Of a DNA stretch of 64,000 nt, positions 45,685-57,340 are shown piece by piece. Source of the DNA: CAWGXZ01 sp963826695 (lineage in GTDB: Bacteria > Pseudomonadota > Gammaproteobacteria > Burkholderiales > Burkholderiaceae_C); contig CAWGXZ010000009.1 of NCBI GenBank assembly GCA_963826695.1, positions 182,000-245,999 on the forward strand. The letters run 5' to 3'. Position numbers and translations under genes: made by a program. The notes below the pieces were generated by a model. That model was not told the DNA's origin. It searched no databases and worked only from the letters and a program-made list of their open reading frames with translations. The stretch's first letter is position 1. The number at the start of each line of letters is the position of its first letter.

Positions 45685-47963
45685 TCAGGCCGGCTTGGCT
45701 GACGTGGTCGGGCTCAGGTACGACTTGTAGCCATAGTCGCCATAGCCGTACTTGCCGTACGCCGAGTACTGGCCGTAGTACTTCTGCGCCTTCTTGAAGT
45801 CGACGTGGTTCAGCGTCACGCCGAGGATCGACGCGCCCACGCGCTGCAACCGCACCAGCCCCTTGCGCGCCAGCGGATACGGCGTCTCCATGGCCTTGAC
45901 GACATAGATCGTCCCGGTCACCAGCGGCGCGATCACCAGCGCATCGCTGACCAGCTCGACGGGTGGCGAGTCGATCAGCACGATTTCGTAGGTCTGGCTC
46001 AGCTCCGCGAGCACGTCGCGGAAACGCTGGCTGAGCAGCAGCTCGGTCGGGTTCGGCGGAATGTCGCCGGCCGGAATGACGTCGAGCTGTGTGCCCTCGA
46101 CCCGGTGGACGCAGTCTTCCAGCGCCGCCGTTCCCGAGGCCAGGTTCGACAGCCCCTTGGCGCCCGCAGCCAAGCCCAGGTTGCGCGAGACCTGCGGCCG
46201 GCGCATGTCGGCGTCGATGAGCAGCGTCTTCTTGGTCGCCGAATGCGCCAGCGCGATGTTGGCGGCGAACACCGTCTTGCCCTCGCCCGGCACCGACGAG
46301 GTCACCAGGATCGCCTTCTTGGGCTTGTCGATGTTCGAAAGCAGCACGCCGGTGCGCGCGGTGCGGATCGACTCGGCGAACATCGAGTCCGGCTTGGCGT
46401 TGATCAGCCGCATGGCGGTCTTGCGGTCCTCGCCCGTCAACAGCGGCAGCGAGGTCGAGGATCGGCTGCTTCAGCCGCGTTTCCGCGTCCTCGGTGCCCT
46501 TCAGCGTGTTGTCGAGCTTGTCGAGCAGCAGCGAAATCAGCGCGCCCGCCAACAGCCCCAGCAGCAGCGCGATCGAGATGATCTGCCCCTTCTGCGGCTT
46601 GATCGGGCTGCCCGGCACCATCGGCGGGTCGACCACGCGCGCCACCTGCGTCTGCAGGTCGCCCGATACCTTGGTTTCCTTGGCCCGGCCCATGAACAAG
46701 TCATAGAGCTGCTTGTTCGATTCGACCTCGCGCTCCAGCATGCCGAGACCGGCTTCCTTGCGGTTGACGGTCTGCACCGAGCCGCGCGACTGCGCCAGGA
46801 TCGCCTCCAGCTGCCGCTCGGTCGCGCGCGAAACCTCGTAATCGCGCACCAGGCTCGCCGCCACGCCGGCCATCTGCTGCAAGCGTGTTCTGCTGCGCCG
46901 CCTTGAGCTCGGCCCCGGCCTGAACGATCCGCGGATGCTCGAAGCCATAGCGCTGCGACAACTCAGAAACCTTCTGCTGCGCCGTCGCCTCGACCTTCTT
47001 CGCGTCGATGATCGACGGATGCCGCATCACCGCCGCCACGCTGCTGTAGTCGCCCTTGCCGGCCTTCTGCAGCACCGTGATGTCGTTGTAGACGCCCTCG
47101 TTCTCGGCGCGCTTCACGCGCGCTGCCACCAGCTGCTGCGTCAGGTTGGAGATCTGCTGGCTGTCGATCGCCTGTGCCGAGCCGCCCAGGTTCACCAGCC
47201 CCTGCCGATCCCGAAAGGCCTGCAGCGACCGCTCCGACGCGTCGAGCTTGGCGCGCAGCCCGCCCACCTGGTCGAGCAGCCAGGCGCTGGCCTGCTGCGT
47301 CATCCGAAAGCGCGCGTCGCGGTCGTTGTCGATGTAGATCTGCGCGATCGTGCCGGCAACCTTTGCCGCCAGCTCGGGGCTTTCCGACTCGAAGCCCACC
47401 TTGACCAGCTGGCTCAGCCGCACCGGCTGCACGTCCAACTCCGTCATGAAGCGGCCGAGCACCGCATTGGCCAGCTTCTTGTCGTTCCACTCGGGCTCCG
47501 GCTCGGTCAGGCCGATCAGCGCCCGCGCCTTGGACTTCCAGTCGTCCTTGGCCTTGCGCGGGTCGAATTCGGGCTCGTCGTACAGCTTCAGCGCCTGGAT
47601 CGTCTTCAGCCCCACCTCGCGCGACTTGATGATCTCGACCTGCGTCTGGAAGTGCTCGCGGTTCTGGCCGATGCCCGAATACACCTCCTCGATGTTCACC
47701 ACCTTCGACTTGTCCGGCTCGATCATGATCGTCGCCGTGGCCTTGTAGATGGGCGGCAGCGCATAGGCGATCGCGCCGGCGACCACGGCCGACGCGATGC
47801 CGAGCAGCAGGATGGCCCACTTGCGCTTGGTGATGCTGCGCCAGTACTCGACGAGCTCGAGCCGCTGCTCGTCGCTGAGGGCGTCGCGCAATGAAAGGAA
47901 AGGCGCCGTGCCTTGCGGCTGTACGGCCGCAGGCACGGGCAGGACTTGAGCGTTCATGGGCAT
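45685..47963 (-). pseudogene. polysaccharide co-polymerase / bacterial tyrosine kinase (Wzc/EpsB-like), two frameshifts
   Basis: The gene reads as three frame segments. 47963 to about 46882 gives the Wzz-type N-terminus, first membrane helix (ILLLGIASAVVAGAIAYAL) and coiled coil to AELKAAQQNT. About 46880 to 46452 gives QQMAGVAASLV through the second membrane helix (SIALLLGLLAGALISLLL). 46440 to 45685 gives the kinase with Walker A SSVPGEGKT, Walker A' TLLIDADMRRPQ, Walker B IVLIDSPP and a C-terminal Tyr cluster (YYGQYSAYGKYGYGDY). One extra base near 46879 and one near 46452 restore a single ~760-aa kinase. It controls chain length and export with Wza. Confidence 0.85.
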
Positions 47964-48051
47964 TTCAGGTGATTTCGGTACATCCGGCGTGATCTGAACC
48001 ACGCCTCGCGGAAGCGGAGTGCGGGTCAGACGCCCGCACGTCCCGCCGCGG

Positions 48052-48669
48052 TCAGAAGAAGCTTTCTTCCACCGTCAGGATGTCGCCCGGCAGCAAAGGC
48101 GCGTTCAGGTCCACTTTCTGCGGCTTCTGCGCGGCGTCGGCCGAGCGGATCAGGAAGATCTTGCTCAGCGACGCCCGCTCCTTGAAGCCGCCGGCCAGCG
48201 CCGCCGCCTTGCGCACCGTGAGGTTCGGCTGGAACGGGTAGCCGCCCGGCTTTTCGACCATGCCGTTGATGAAGAACGGGCGGTACTCCTCGACGAACAC
48301 CGACACCTGCGGGTTGACCAGGATGCGGCCCTTCAGCCGATCGACCGCAATCCGCTCGACTTCGCCGAGCGTCTTGCCCAGCACCACCAGCTCCCCGGCA
48401 CCCGGCAGGAACAACGAGCCCGTGTCGGTCAGCCGGATCTTCTCGCGGCTCAGGTCGTCCTCGCCGAAAACGCGGATCGTGATCACATCGCCCGGGCCCA
48501 GCTTGTAGGAGGACAGAAACTGCCCTTCACCCAGGACGGGGGCCGCAGCCTCCGCCTCAGCCGCCGGCGACGGCACTTGCGCAGCCACCGGCAGCACCAT
48601 GCCGGCGGCCACGAAGCAAAGCGCTGCAACCCGAACCCGCCACCTCAGAAAACGACTAGCAAAAGGCAT
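48052..48669 (-). CDS. polysaccharide export outer-membrane protein (Wza/EpsA-like)
   Basis: 205 aa with a signal sequence of about 30 residues and no lipobox Cys. Poly_export domain: YKLGPGDVITIRVFGEDDLS (about 54-73), the first SLBB-type part VEEYRPFFINGMVEKPGGYPF and LNAPLLPGDILTV at the end. Shorter than E. coli Wza, typical of the compact form in EPS loci. Its ATG overlaps the stop of the barrel protein by one base. Forms the exit channel with the BY-kinase. Confidence 0.9.
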   Translation of the reverse strand: MPFASRFLRWRVRVAALCFVAAGMVLPVAAQVPSPAAEAEAAAPVLGEGQFLSSYKLGPGDVITIRVFGEDDLSREKIRLTDTGSLFLPGAGELVVLGKTLGEVERIAVDRLKGRILVNPQVSVFVEEYRPFFINGMVEKPGGYPFQPNLTVRKAAALAGGFKERASLSKIFLIRSADAAQKPQKVDLNAPLLPGDILTVEESFF

Positions 48670-50007
48670 CAAAAAGCGACCAGCATCCTTGCGGTGATCA
48701 GGTTCCGGTTGTAGTCGAACACGTTGGTGTTGGAGTCGCGGATGGTGCGCTCGAGACCGAGGCTCACCCGCACGTTGCGTTGCAAATCGTACGCTCCTGC
48801 AATCCCCAACGTATTTGTACGGTCTCGTCGGCCGAGCCCGTTGTACTCGTCGCGCGAGTGCACATAGTTCACACGCGTGCTGAAGTAGGACCTCCAGCGG
48901 TGCGTCCACGAGCCGTTGATGAACGAGGAAAGCACGAAGTTCGTGCCCGTGCCCGACGGGTCCGACGCCGTGCGGCCGGTGGCGACTTCGAACATCGAGT
49001 AGGTACGCGGCTCATAGCGCATGCCACCTTCCCAGGTGCTGCCGCTGTAATTGGTGCGCACCGCGTCGAAGCGCTTCTTCATGTAGCCGACCTTGAAGAT
49101 GCCCGACGTTTGCGCCGTCGCCCGCCACTGCGCGCCGAGCAGGAAGCGCTGCTCGGTGTTGTCGAGGTTGTTGCTGTTGCGCTGGTAGTCGATGTTCGCC
49201 CCGCGGAACTCGGTCAGCAGCTCCGTGTTCGGCGCGACGCGGGTGTAAAGCCGTGCGGCATAGGTCGTCGAATCGAAGTCCAGGTCGACCGTCCGCGCCC
49301 GGTTGTTGCGGTATTGCTTCTCGAAATAGCCCAGGTCGAACTTCCACCCGCCCGCGTGCCCCCGGCGCGCCATAGCGTGCGGTACCCGAGACCAGGCCGC
49401 CCCGCCAGTGGTCGGGCTTGCTCGTGGCACCGGCCGAGCTGCTCAGCGTCGAGCCGATCGGGTCGAACCGGTCCTGGTAGGCGGCCCGCCAGTTGACGCC
49501 CAGTCGCGTGCCGAGGTTGTGCTGCCCGGTGGCTGCCACCTCCTGGTTTTCGATGTTGTCGGCCGAGCTCGAGGCATAACGGATGATGTCGGCCTCGTAG
49601 CCGAGCGAATAGCGGCTGCCGCGGAAGGTCGACTCGGCAACGAGCTTCGGCGCAAGCACCATGAAGCCGCTCGAGATCTGGTTCGCCGAAGTCGAGCGCA
49701 GGTTGTCGTTGTGGCCGAGCGAAATGCCCAGGCTCGGCGTCGCGAAGATCGAGCTGTTCCCCAGCCGCATGGAACCGGGCCGGTACAGCCCGCTCGCCGG
49801 AATGCCACTGGCTTCGGTACCCGTCGGGTCGGCAGAGGGGTTGACCGTCGGGCCGACCGCCGTCGTCGAACCGCCGCCGGTGCTGATCGCCCCCGAGTTC
49901 GTGGCCGGTGCCGGCGCAGCCGACGGAGCCACGTTTTGCGCAAAAGCCATTTGCCCCATGACCGCCAGTGCCGCGCTGACTGCGGCTGCCGAGATGCTCT
50001 TTTTCAT
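48669..50007 (-). pseudogene. outer-membrane beta-barrel protein of the EPS operon (EpsL-like), frameshifted
   Basis: Starts at ATG 50007 with a signal peptide (AVMGQMAFAQ), a Ser/Thr/Pro-rich linker, then alternating amphipathic strands (LGISLGHNDNLRSTS, YSLGYEADIIRYAS, LGVNWRAAYQDRFDP). At about 49354-49366, in a G-rich stretch, the frame changes; the second part (FDLGYFEKQYRNNRARTVDL, LLTEFRGANIDYQRNSNN) runs to 48669 and ends with an aromatic residue (VAF), as barrel proteins do. The total of 1339 bases is one more than a multiple of three. Probably an outer-membrane partner in polysaccharide export. Confidence 0.8.
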
Positions 50008-50156
50008 TGGTTCCTTCTTGGTGGTCCGTCGTAACAATTTCACGTATCTCTAACTTTTGGGCAGTTTAAGCAAAGCAGGGCCCGTACTAACCCCAATACC
50101 CGATCAAGTCAGCGCAGGTCGCGCAAACACCACACATACCGGCCCAGCAGATGGGT

Positions 50157-51572
50157 TCAACCTGCTATTGGGCGCGGCACCCTAACCGACACCACTTCGC
50201 GTGCCCCTCGCCGCAGCGGAGCGGCCCAAGCCAGCCCGAGGATCGCCGTGAACGTAAACGCATTCGCGGTGATCTGCAGGTTGAAGTCGACCCAGCTGTG
50301 CACCACAACGCAGAAGATGGCCATCGCCACCCCGTAGCCGATGCCCCTCGTCTGTGCCGACTCTCCGGATGCGAGCAAGCGGCGAATTCGCCACAGCGTC
50401 GCCAGCACCGCGCCCGCAAGCAACGCCGACCCGACCAGGCCGGTGTCGGCAGCGATCTGGGCGTAGTCGTTGTGCGCATGGTCGAAGTAGAGCGACATTC
50501 CCGCCGATTTGAACGGCGGAAAAGCGGTGTAGTAACTGCCCCCGCCCCAGCCGAACCAGGGCTTGGCGGCGATCATCGGCAGCGTGTGGCGTGCCGGCTC
50601 GGTGCGCGCCTCCACCGTCTCCTCGCTGCGCTGGTTCACCCGCTCGACCGCGGTGCCCTCGATACGCGAGACCAGACGGTCGAGGCCGATCCACTGGCCG
50701 ACGACCAGCATGTCGACCAGCGCCAGGCTGAACACCAGCAGCAGCGCCTTCCGGCGCAACGCCGGCCGCGACACCGCGACCAGCACGCCGAGCCCCACCA
50801 GCGACGAGAAGAACGCTGCGTTGCCCATGCGCGAACGCGTCATCACCAGCGCAACCACCATCACGACCAGCGCCAGCCGCAGCAGCATCTTGTGGCTCAT
50901 GACGAAGTGCATGGCGCTCACCGCATGGTCGCGTGCGCGCCGCGCCTTCGGTGCATCCTCGTCGATGGCACCCACCAGCAGCCCGATGCCGAGCGAAAGC
51001 CCCAGGTAGAGGTAGCACGCCAGGTGATTGCGGTTGACGAAGGTGCCGATCGTCTGCGCGCCGTGCTGGATGTCGTTCCAGAGGAACTGGTACTGCGCAC
51101 GCACCGAGAACAGGACGATGCCGACCAGCGCCTGCGCCAGCGCCGAGCCGATCAGCGCCAGCATGACCAGGCGCAATCGCCGTTCGTCCGTCCCGAGCAG
51201 CAGCACGAGCAGGAACACGCCGACGTGGCACGCCGCAGCAACCAGGTAGACGAGCGTCTGGTGGCGGTCGGCCGTGCCGAGCACGGTGGACGACCCGGCT
51301 GCCGGCACCCCGGCCCACCACTGCGCCCAGACCAACCCGGCGAAGGCCAGCAGCATCGCCGCCGGCACCCACGCAGGCCGCACATACGCCCACGCGGAGC
51401 GCCCCCTGCGCACGGTGGCGAACCAACTGGCCACCAGCAGCAGCAAGACGCCGATGCAGAGCACGCCCAGGCTCCACGAGCGGTTGCTGCCCAGCGGCAC
51501 CGGCGCCCATATCAGCAACACCAGCAGGCCGGCAAAAAGGCCCCGCCCGTCGGGGGCCATCGATCGATTCAT
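50157..51572 (-). CDS. O-antigen ligase / Wzy-like polymerase family protein
   Basis: 471 aa with 11-12 membrane helices. The large periplasmic loop holds the Wzy_C signature GWGGGSYYTAFPPF and FDHAHNDYAQIAADTGLVG (about residues 355-395), where the conserved His of ligases/polymerases sits. In an export operon with a BY-kinase it more likely polymerises the exopolysaccharide repeat unit than ligates O-antigen. It is transcribed before the barrel protein, with a 149-base gap (50008-50156) that may hold a promoter. Confidence 0.85.
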   Translation of the reverse strand: MNRSMAPDGRGLFAGLLVLLIWAPVPLGSNRSWSLGVLCIGVLLLLVASWFATVRRGRSAWAYVRPAWVPAAMLLAFAGLVWAQWWAGVPAAGSSTVLGTADRHQTLVYLVAAACHVGVFLLVLLLGTDERRLRLVMLALIGSALAQALVGIVLFSVRAQYQFLWNDIQHGAQTIGTFVNRNHLACYLYLGLSLGIGLLVGAIDEDAPKARRARDHAVSAMHFVMSHKMLLRLALVVMVVALVMTRSRMGNAAFFSSLVGLGVLVAVSRPALRRKALLLVFSLALVDMLVVGQWIGLDRLVSRIEGTAVERVNQRSEETVEARTEPARHTLPMIAAKPWFGWGGGSYYTAFPPFKSAGMSLYFDHAHNDYAQIAADTGLVGSALLAGAVLATLWRIRRLLASGESAQTRGIGYGVAMAIFCVVVHSWVDFNLQITANAFTFTAILGLAWAAPLRRGAREVVSVRVPRPIAG

Positions 51573-51675
51573 CGGCTGCGACCAACCACAAGAAAAAGGG
51601 CTGCGCGTGGCAGCCCTCTGGTTCAGCTTCGAGCCCCTCTCAGGCGAGGCGCACCGCAGCTACGGGAAGCCGCGG

Positions 51676-52396
51676 TCAACCCGGGCTGGCTGGGGTGGTC
51701 ACCCCGGTACCGCCGCCGCCACCCGCACCCGCAGCCCCACCGGTCGCGCTGCCGGCGAACGGCGTACCGGTCTGGGTAGAGGTGGTGTTCGCGGCGGTGG
51801 TGTTCGAGGTGGTTGTTCGAGGTGGTGGTATTGGTCGGCGTCGTGGAGGGTACGAACGCCGCCGTAAGCGCCGCAACCTGCGTGTCGGTTGCACCGGCCG
51901 CGGCAGCGGCTGTGGCGAGCATGGCGGTCGTCACCCCGGCGTTGGCGAGCGCGGTCGAGACAGCGGCCACGTTGGCCGTGCTCGTCGACGTATCCGCCGC
52001 AAGCACCGCCACGGCGACGGCGGCAATGCGCTCCGCCGGCACCGCCGCTGCTGCGAACGAGGCAGCCAGGGTCTGCGCTGGAACGCTCGCAGCGGCTGCA
52101 ACGGCAGCAATGCGCGCGTTGTTCGCGGTCGGGCTCGTCGCCGCAGTCGCCAGCGCCGACGCGATCACCGCGGTGGAGATGTTCGAAGCAGTCAGTGCCG
52201 CCGCCAAGGCAGCCGGGGTGGTGGTGGGGTCGGCGGCGAGTGTGGCGATTGCCGCCGCCAGCGCGACGGGATCGTTCGCGGCTGCAGCAATCGTGGCAGT
52301 GGCTTCTGCCTGCGTCGCCGCGGTGGCGATCGTCAGTGATCCGACGCTCGCAGCGATCAGGCCCGCCAAGCCGACATAGCGCAATTGTTTCAACAT
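51676..52396 (-). pseudogene. secreted Ala/Thr-rich protein of unknown function, frameshifted near its end
   Basis: Begins MLKQLRYVGLAGLIAASVGS, a signal peptide cut after ATAAT. The body (about residues 25-185) is almost wholly Ala, Thr, Val, Ser with a loose period near 35 residues (VALAAAIATLAADP, IAAVAVAVLAADT, VSTALANAGVTTAML). A Thr/Asn linker follows; there the frame changes (about 51811-51826), and the sister frame supplies NTTSTQTGTPFAGSATGG and a GAGGGGGTG tail ending ATPASPG-like at 51676. Family unknown to me. Its place between the polymerase and initiating transferase suggests a surface or matrix role. Confidence 0.55.
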
Positions 52397-52506
52397 GGGG
52401 GCATTCCTTACGAGGTGAGATCAACGAGCCACAGGGGGCGAATGTTACAGGGCTATCGGCGTGTGCCACGAATGCTTGACTGCACGCGCGGTGTATCAAA
52501 CGCCCT

Positions 52507-53874
52507 TCAATACGCGTTCCGATGCACGAAACCCTTGAAAAAGGTCCGCAGAATGATCTGCGCATCCAGCGTCAGCGACCAGTTGTTGATGTAGTAGAGG
52601 TCGTACTCCACTCGCTTCATCATCTTCTCGAGTGTGTCGGTTTCGCCACGGTAGCCGTTGATCTGCGCCCAGCCGGTGACGCCCGGCTTCACCTTGTGGC
52701 GCAGCATGTAGCCGGGCACGAGTTCCTTGTAGTGCTCGTTGTGGGCCAGCGCATGCGGGCGGGGGCCGACCACCGACATGCGCCCCTGCAGCACGTTGAG
52801 GAACTGCGGCAGCTCGTCCAGGCTGGTGCGGCGCAGGAAGGCGCCGAGCGGCGTGATGCGCGCATCGGCCTTGCGCGCCTGGGTGACGGTGCCCTCGCCC
52901 TCGTCGTGCATCACCATGCTGCGGAACTTCCAGACGACGATCTCCTCGCCGTTCCAGCCGTGACGAAGCTGCTTGTAGAGCACCGGGCCTTTGGACGTCG
53001 CCTTGATGGCGATCGAAATCAGCACCATCGGCACCGCGACGACCATCAGCACCACGCTGGCGACGAGATAGTCCTCCAGCTGCTTCAGCACCCGTGCGCC
53101 GCCGGTAATCGGCGAAGCCGAGAGGTCGAGCATCGCAATGCCCGCCACCTCGCTGACGCCATGGTTGATGAGGCTCATCGAGAACAGGTCGGGCACCAGC
53201 CGGATGTCGGCCGTGCTGAAGCGCAAGGCATCCAGCGCCGTGCGAATGCCCTCCTGGTCGGCCATGGGCACGCAGAGCCACACCTCCTCGACATCCCGCC
53301 GCCGTTTATAAGTCTGGAGATACGACTCCAAATCAGCCGGCGGCACCTCGGCAACGATCTTCACCCCGCACCAGGGCGACTGCAGCACCGCCTGCCGGAC
53401 CGCCTCGACCAGCGGCCCGGCGCCGACAAGCACCAGGGAGCGAAGGTTCAGCCCCCGCACCTGCAGCCAGCGCAGGGCACCGTGAATGGCGACCCGCTGC
53501 ATGCCGAAAAGCAGCAGCGTCAGCCCGGCCCAGACGATCAGCCAGAGGCGCGAAGTCTCCGCCGACGTCTTGGTGAGGAACAGGTAGACCAGCGCCGACA
53601 TGACGACCACCGCCCAGGCGCCGGCGCCGGCGCGCAGCATCATCCGCAGGCGCTCGCCGCGCCACGCCCGGTAGATCAGCGGCGAGAGGACCAGCAGGCT
53701 GAGCGACGCTGCCAGCATCACCGAGCCGTAGTTCGCCGGCGCGCCAGCCTGGCGCCCGAGCTTGGCGAGAAGCAGATAAGCGCCCTGCCCGCCCGCCCAG
53801 ATGATCAAGAAGTCCAACGCCTGGGCGACAAATCGACTCAGCGGCCACGCAGACCGAAAGTGGGAACCATTCAT
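52507..53874 (-). CDS. undecaprenyl-phosphate glucose/galactose phosphotransferase (WcaJ-type)
   Basis: 455 aa. Initiating enzyme that loads the first sugar phosphate on undecaprenyl phosphate. Four N-terminal membrane helices, a CoA-binding-like cytoplasmic middle (LVLVGAGPLVEAV), one more helix at about 270-290, then the catalytic half: KQLRHGWNGEEIVVWKFRSM, RRTSLDELPQFLNVLQGRMSVVGPRPH and VTGWAQINGYRGETD. It is the first gene of the minus-strand EPS operon, preceded at 53875-54061 by a gap with no gene, next to the deleted IS. Confidence 0.93.
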   Translation of the reverse strand: MNGSHFRSAWPLSRFVAQALDFLIIWAGGQGAYLLLAKLGRQAGAPANYGSVMLAASLSLLVLSPLIYRAWRGERLRMMLRAGAGAWAVVVMSALVYLFLTKTSAETSRLWLIVWAGLTLLLFGMQRVAIHGALRWLQVRGLNLRSLVLVGAGPLVEAVRQAVLQSPWCGVKIVAEVPPADLESYLQTYKRRRDVEEVWLCVPMADQEGIRTALDALRFSTADIRLVPDLFSMSLINHGVSEVAGIAMLDLSASPITGGARVLKQLEDYLVASVVLMVVAVPMVLISIAIKATSKGPVLYKQLRHGWNGEEIVVWKFRSMVMHDEGEGTVTQARKADARITPLGAFLRRTSLDELPQFLNVLQGRMSVVGPRPHALAHNEHYKELVPGYMLRHKVKPGVTGWAQINGYRGETDTLEKMMKRVEYDLYYINNWSLTLDAQIILRTFFKGFVHRNAY

Positions 53875-54061
53875 CAATTTGCCTGCGGAGTCGCGTCCGC
53901 GTCACTCTGTTCATGTGCAGACTACCCTGCAGCATGCGGAGTTCACACTCGTTATCGGCACAGCCAAGTCGTTCAAGCGTGTTTGCGTGACGCAGTTGCA
54001 ACTAGCGCAGCTTTTGCTTCTGTCAGTTGACCATCCATCGCCGGCGAAGCCTGTGATGGAC

Positions 54062-54085
54062 CGCATCCCATCACCCACATCTTTG
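54062..54085 (+). repeat. left terminal inverted repeat of the IS4-like element
   Basis: Begins CGCATCCCATCACCC and continues ACATCTTTG. Its reverse complement matches 54996-55019 except at two bases. A further CCTCA matches beyond a 2-base gap. Confidence 0.7.
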
Positions 54086-54118
54086 CCTCAACCCATGCCC
54101 TCGACGCAAGAAGCCACG

Positions 54119-54934
54119 TCATTGAAGTCCGATCCACAGCGACTTGACTCCGGGCTCGCCGTCGTATGATGGCCGCAGGCGTTGCGCGCGCAGCTCCTGC
54201 TCCACCGTGCGGGCCTTGCGGCCGCGCCCGGCGGGCATCTCGAATCGCAGGCGCCCCAGCGGGGTGCTTTGCATCACCGCCGCCCAGAGCCTGCCGCCCT
54301 CGGGCAGCACGCGGTTGTGCTGGCAGCGCAGCAGGTAGTCGGCCGCATGGCCGAGCTCGCGCGCTCGCACCAGCAGCGCCAGCAGATCGCTCTCGCGGTC
54401 GCCCACGCAGACCAGCCGCGTGTCGGGCAGCTCGGCAGCGAGTTCGGCCAGCCGCTCGTAGCCTTCGACCCAGCGCACGCTCTCCAGCAGCCCGCCTCGG
54501 CTGCCGTCGGCCTGCTTGCGCTCGCGCGCCCACATCCAGGCGTCGAGCACGCCCAGCGGCACGCGCTGCGCGCTCACCGCATACGTCGCGTGCAGGTACA
54601 TCCCGCGCTGCGCCTCGTAGCTCAGCGGCCCGAGCCCGCCGATGGCCTGGCCGTTGAAGTCCAGCTCGGTGGTGTCTTGCAGGCACAGCACCACCGGCTC
54701 GGCCGCCATGCGCCGCAGGCTGTTCGCCAGATGCGGCGCGAGGATGTCGCTCCAGCCCACGGCGTCGTGCGACAGCAGCCGGTACGCCGCCTTGGTCTCG
54801 GCCGCGCCCGAGCAGGCCGCCGGAATGCTCGCGCTCGGCTGCTCGGCCAGGCGTTCGACCAGTTGCACCAGCCGGCGGCTGCGCCGTGCGTCGCCCAGCT
54901 GCGCCGCTCCCAGTTCCTCCTCGGCCCAGCCCAT
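54119..54934 (-). pseudogene. truncated IS4/Tn5-family transposase
   Basis: 271 aa of an expected ~450-480. The N-terminal DNA-binding start (WAEEELGAAQLGDARRSRRL) and IPAACSGAAETKAAYRLLSH are typical. The first catalytic Asp is in LQDTTELDF (about residue 94) and the second in CVGDRESDL (about 182). The C-terminal third with the YREKW-type Glu motif is absent, so the protein cannot be a working transposase. Confidence 0.8.
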
Positions 54935-54995
54935 CGCATGCCCCGTCGTCGGATGTCAGAGCGGGCATCTTCTCAGCGTCCCGGTGCCTGAGGAT

Positions 54996-55019
54996 CAGAG
55001 ATGTGGGTAATGGGATGCG
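54996..55019 (-). repeat. right terminal inverted repeat of the IS4-like element
   Basis: Reads CAGAGATGTGGGTAA and ends TGGGATGCG on the plus strand; partner of 54062-54085. Confidence 0.7.
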
Positions 55020-55060
55020 TCGAACCCGGCGCAGCGTCCGTCAAATACCGAATCTTCTAA

Positions 55061-56283
55061 TTGAAGATACTGATCTACGGCCTGAACTTCGCCCCGAGCC
55101 GGTAGGTGTGGGCCGCTATACCGCCGAGATGGCGGAGTACCTTCAGGCGGCGGGGCACGACGTGCGCTGCGTGACAGCCCTTCCTTACTACCCCGACTGG
55201 AAGGTGTACCCCGGCTATTCGCCGTGGCGCTACGCCACCGAGAAAAGGGCGGAATGCGCGTGACCGCGCGCCGCTGTACGTCCCGGCGCGGCAGACCGGG
55301 CTCCGGCGGATCCTCCACCTGATGAGCTTCGCCTGACCGAGCGCGCCGCTGCTGCTGCGCCACCTGCGCTGGCGGCCCGATCTGATCTGGGTGGCGGCGC
55401 CGACGCTCTTCTAGCACCCCGCTGGCGCTACTGGCCGGCAGGCTGACGGGCGCGCGGACCTGGCTTCACGTGCAGGACTTCGAACTCGACATCGCCTTCA
55501 ACACCGGGCTGCTCTCAGGCGGCTGGCTGGCGCGCGGTGGGCAGCGGCGTCGAACGCCGACTGCTGGCGCATTCACCGAGTCTCGACCATCTCGAGGGCG
55601 ATGCTCGAACGAGCACGGCCAAGGGAGTACAGCCAGAGAGGCTCCGGCTGGTACGTAACTGGGCAGACATCGAGGCGGTGACGCCAGGGCTCGACGGCGG
55701 CGCATACCGTAGGGAACTCGGAATCCCGGCCGACGGCGGTGGTGGCGCTGTATTCCGGCTCGATGGGCGTCAAGCAGGGCGTCGACTGGATCGCAGAGGC
55801 AGCGGTACTGCATCCAGCACGAATCGAACATCCATTTCGTGTTCTGCGGCGATGGCTCGCATCGTGAAGTGGCGCGCGCCGTGTGCGGCCACCTGCCGAA
55901 CGTGCACTTCATTCCCTTCCAGCCGACGGCGCGCTTGGGCGAGCTGCTTTCAATGGCGGACATCCACCTGCTGCCGCAACGCGCCGGATTCAGCTGCCAT
56001 GGTGATGCCCTCAAAGCTGACGGCAATGCTGGCGAGCGGCCGGCCGGTGCTCGGCATGGCAGCAGCCGGCAGCGAGTTGGCGGAAATCCTCGCTTCGTGC
56101 GGCCTAGCCGTGGAACCGAGCGACTTGGAGACGTTTGCAGCCGGACTTGTCGCACTGGCAAGCTCAGGCGAGTTGCGAACTCGCCTTGGCACGAACGCGA
56201 GGGCTTATGCCGAACAGAAGTTGGACGAAGAAGCGGTGCTGGCCCAACTGGCCGATGACATGCGCACAGTACGGCGCCACTGA
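55061..56283 (+). pseudogene. WcaI-like glycosyltransferase, broken by several frameshifts and stops
   Basis: Pieces in different frames line up as one family-4 glycosyltransferase of the colanic-acid WcaI type. LKILIYGLNFAPE (55061) is followed by VGVGRYTAEMAEYLQAAGHD and YYPDWKVYPGYSPWRY, then APLLLRHLRWRPDLIW, TWLHVQDFELDIAFNTGLL (about 55460-55520), FCGDGSHREVARAVCG, IHLLPQRA and finally VMPSKLTAMLASGRPVLGMA to the stop at 56283. At least six frame changes and in-frame stops interrupt it. Either a dead gene or poor sequence quality; the density here is the highest in the window. Confidence 0.75.
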
Positions 56284-56384
56284 CAGTATCCTTGATCTGC
56301 GCTTGGCGCAGAGATTGCTCTCTGGGCGGGCCGCCCGCTCCGCCACCCTCCTTCCCATACTTTTCACCGGCGACCCCCTTCTAA

Positions 56385-57337
<953 letters not shown>

Positions 57338-57340
57338 GCC

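Larger units (their letters stand above)
54062..55019 (-). mobile_element. internally deleted IS4/Tn5-like insertion sequence with both ends
   Basis: 958-base element bounded by 24-base inverted repeats (54062-54085 and 54996-55019) that agree at 22 of 24 positions. It encloses the 5' part of an IS4-type transposase gene. Known relatives are about 1.4-1.5 kb, so the 3' part of the transposase has been deleted between the left repeat and 54119. No matching target duplication is seen in the flanks, so later rearrangement is likely. Confidence 0.7.

Noticed and set aside
50151..51779. 542-codon plus-strand open frame
   Set aside because: Antisense to the membrane polymerase; His/Gln/Arg-rich as expected for the complement of hydrophobic codons.
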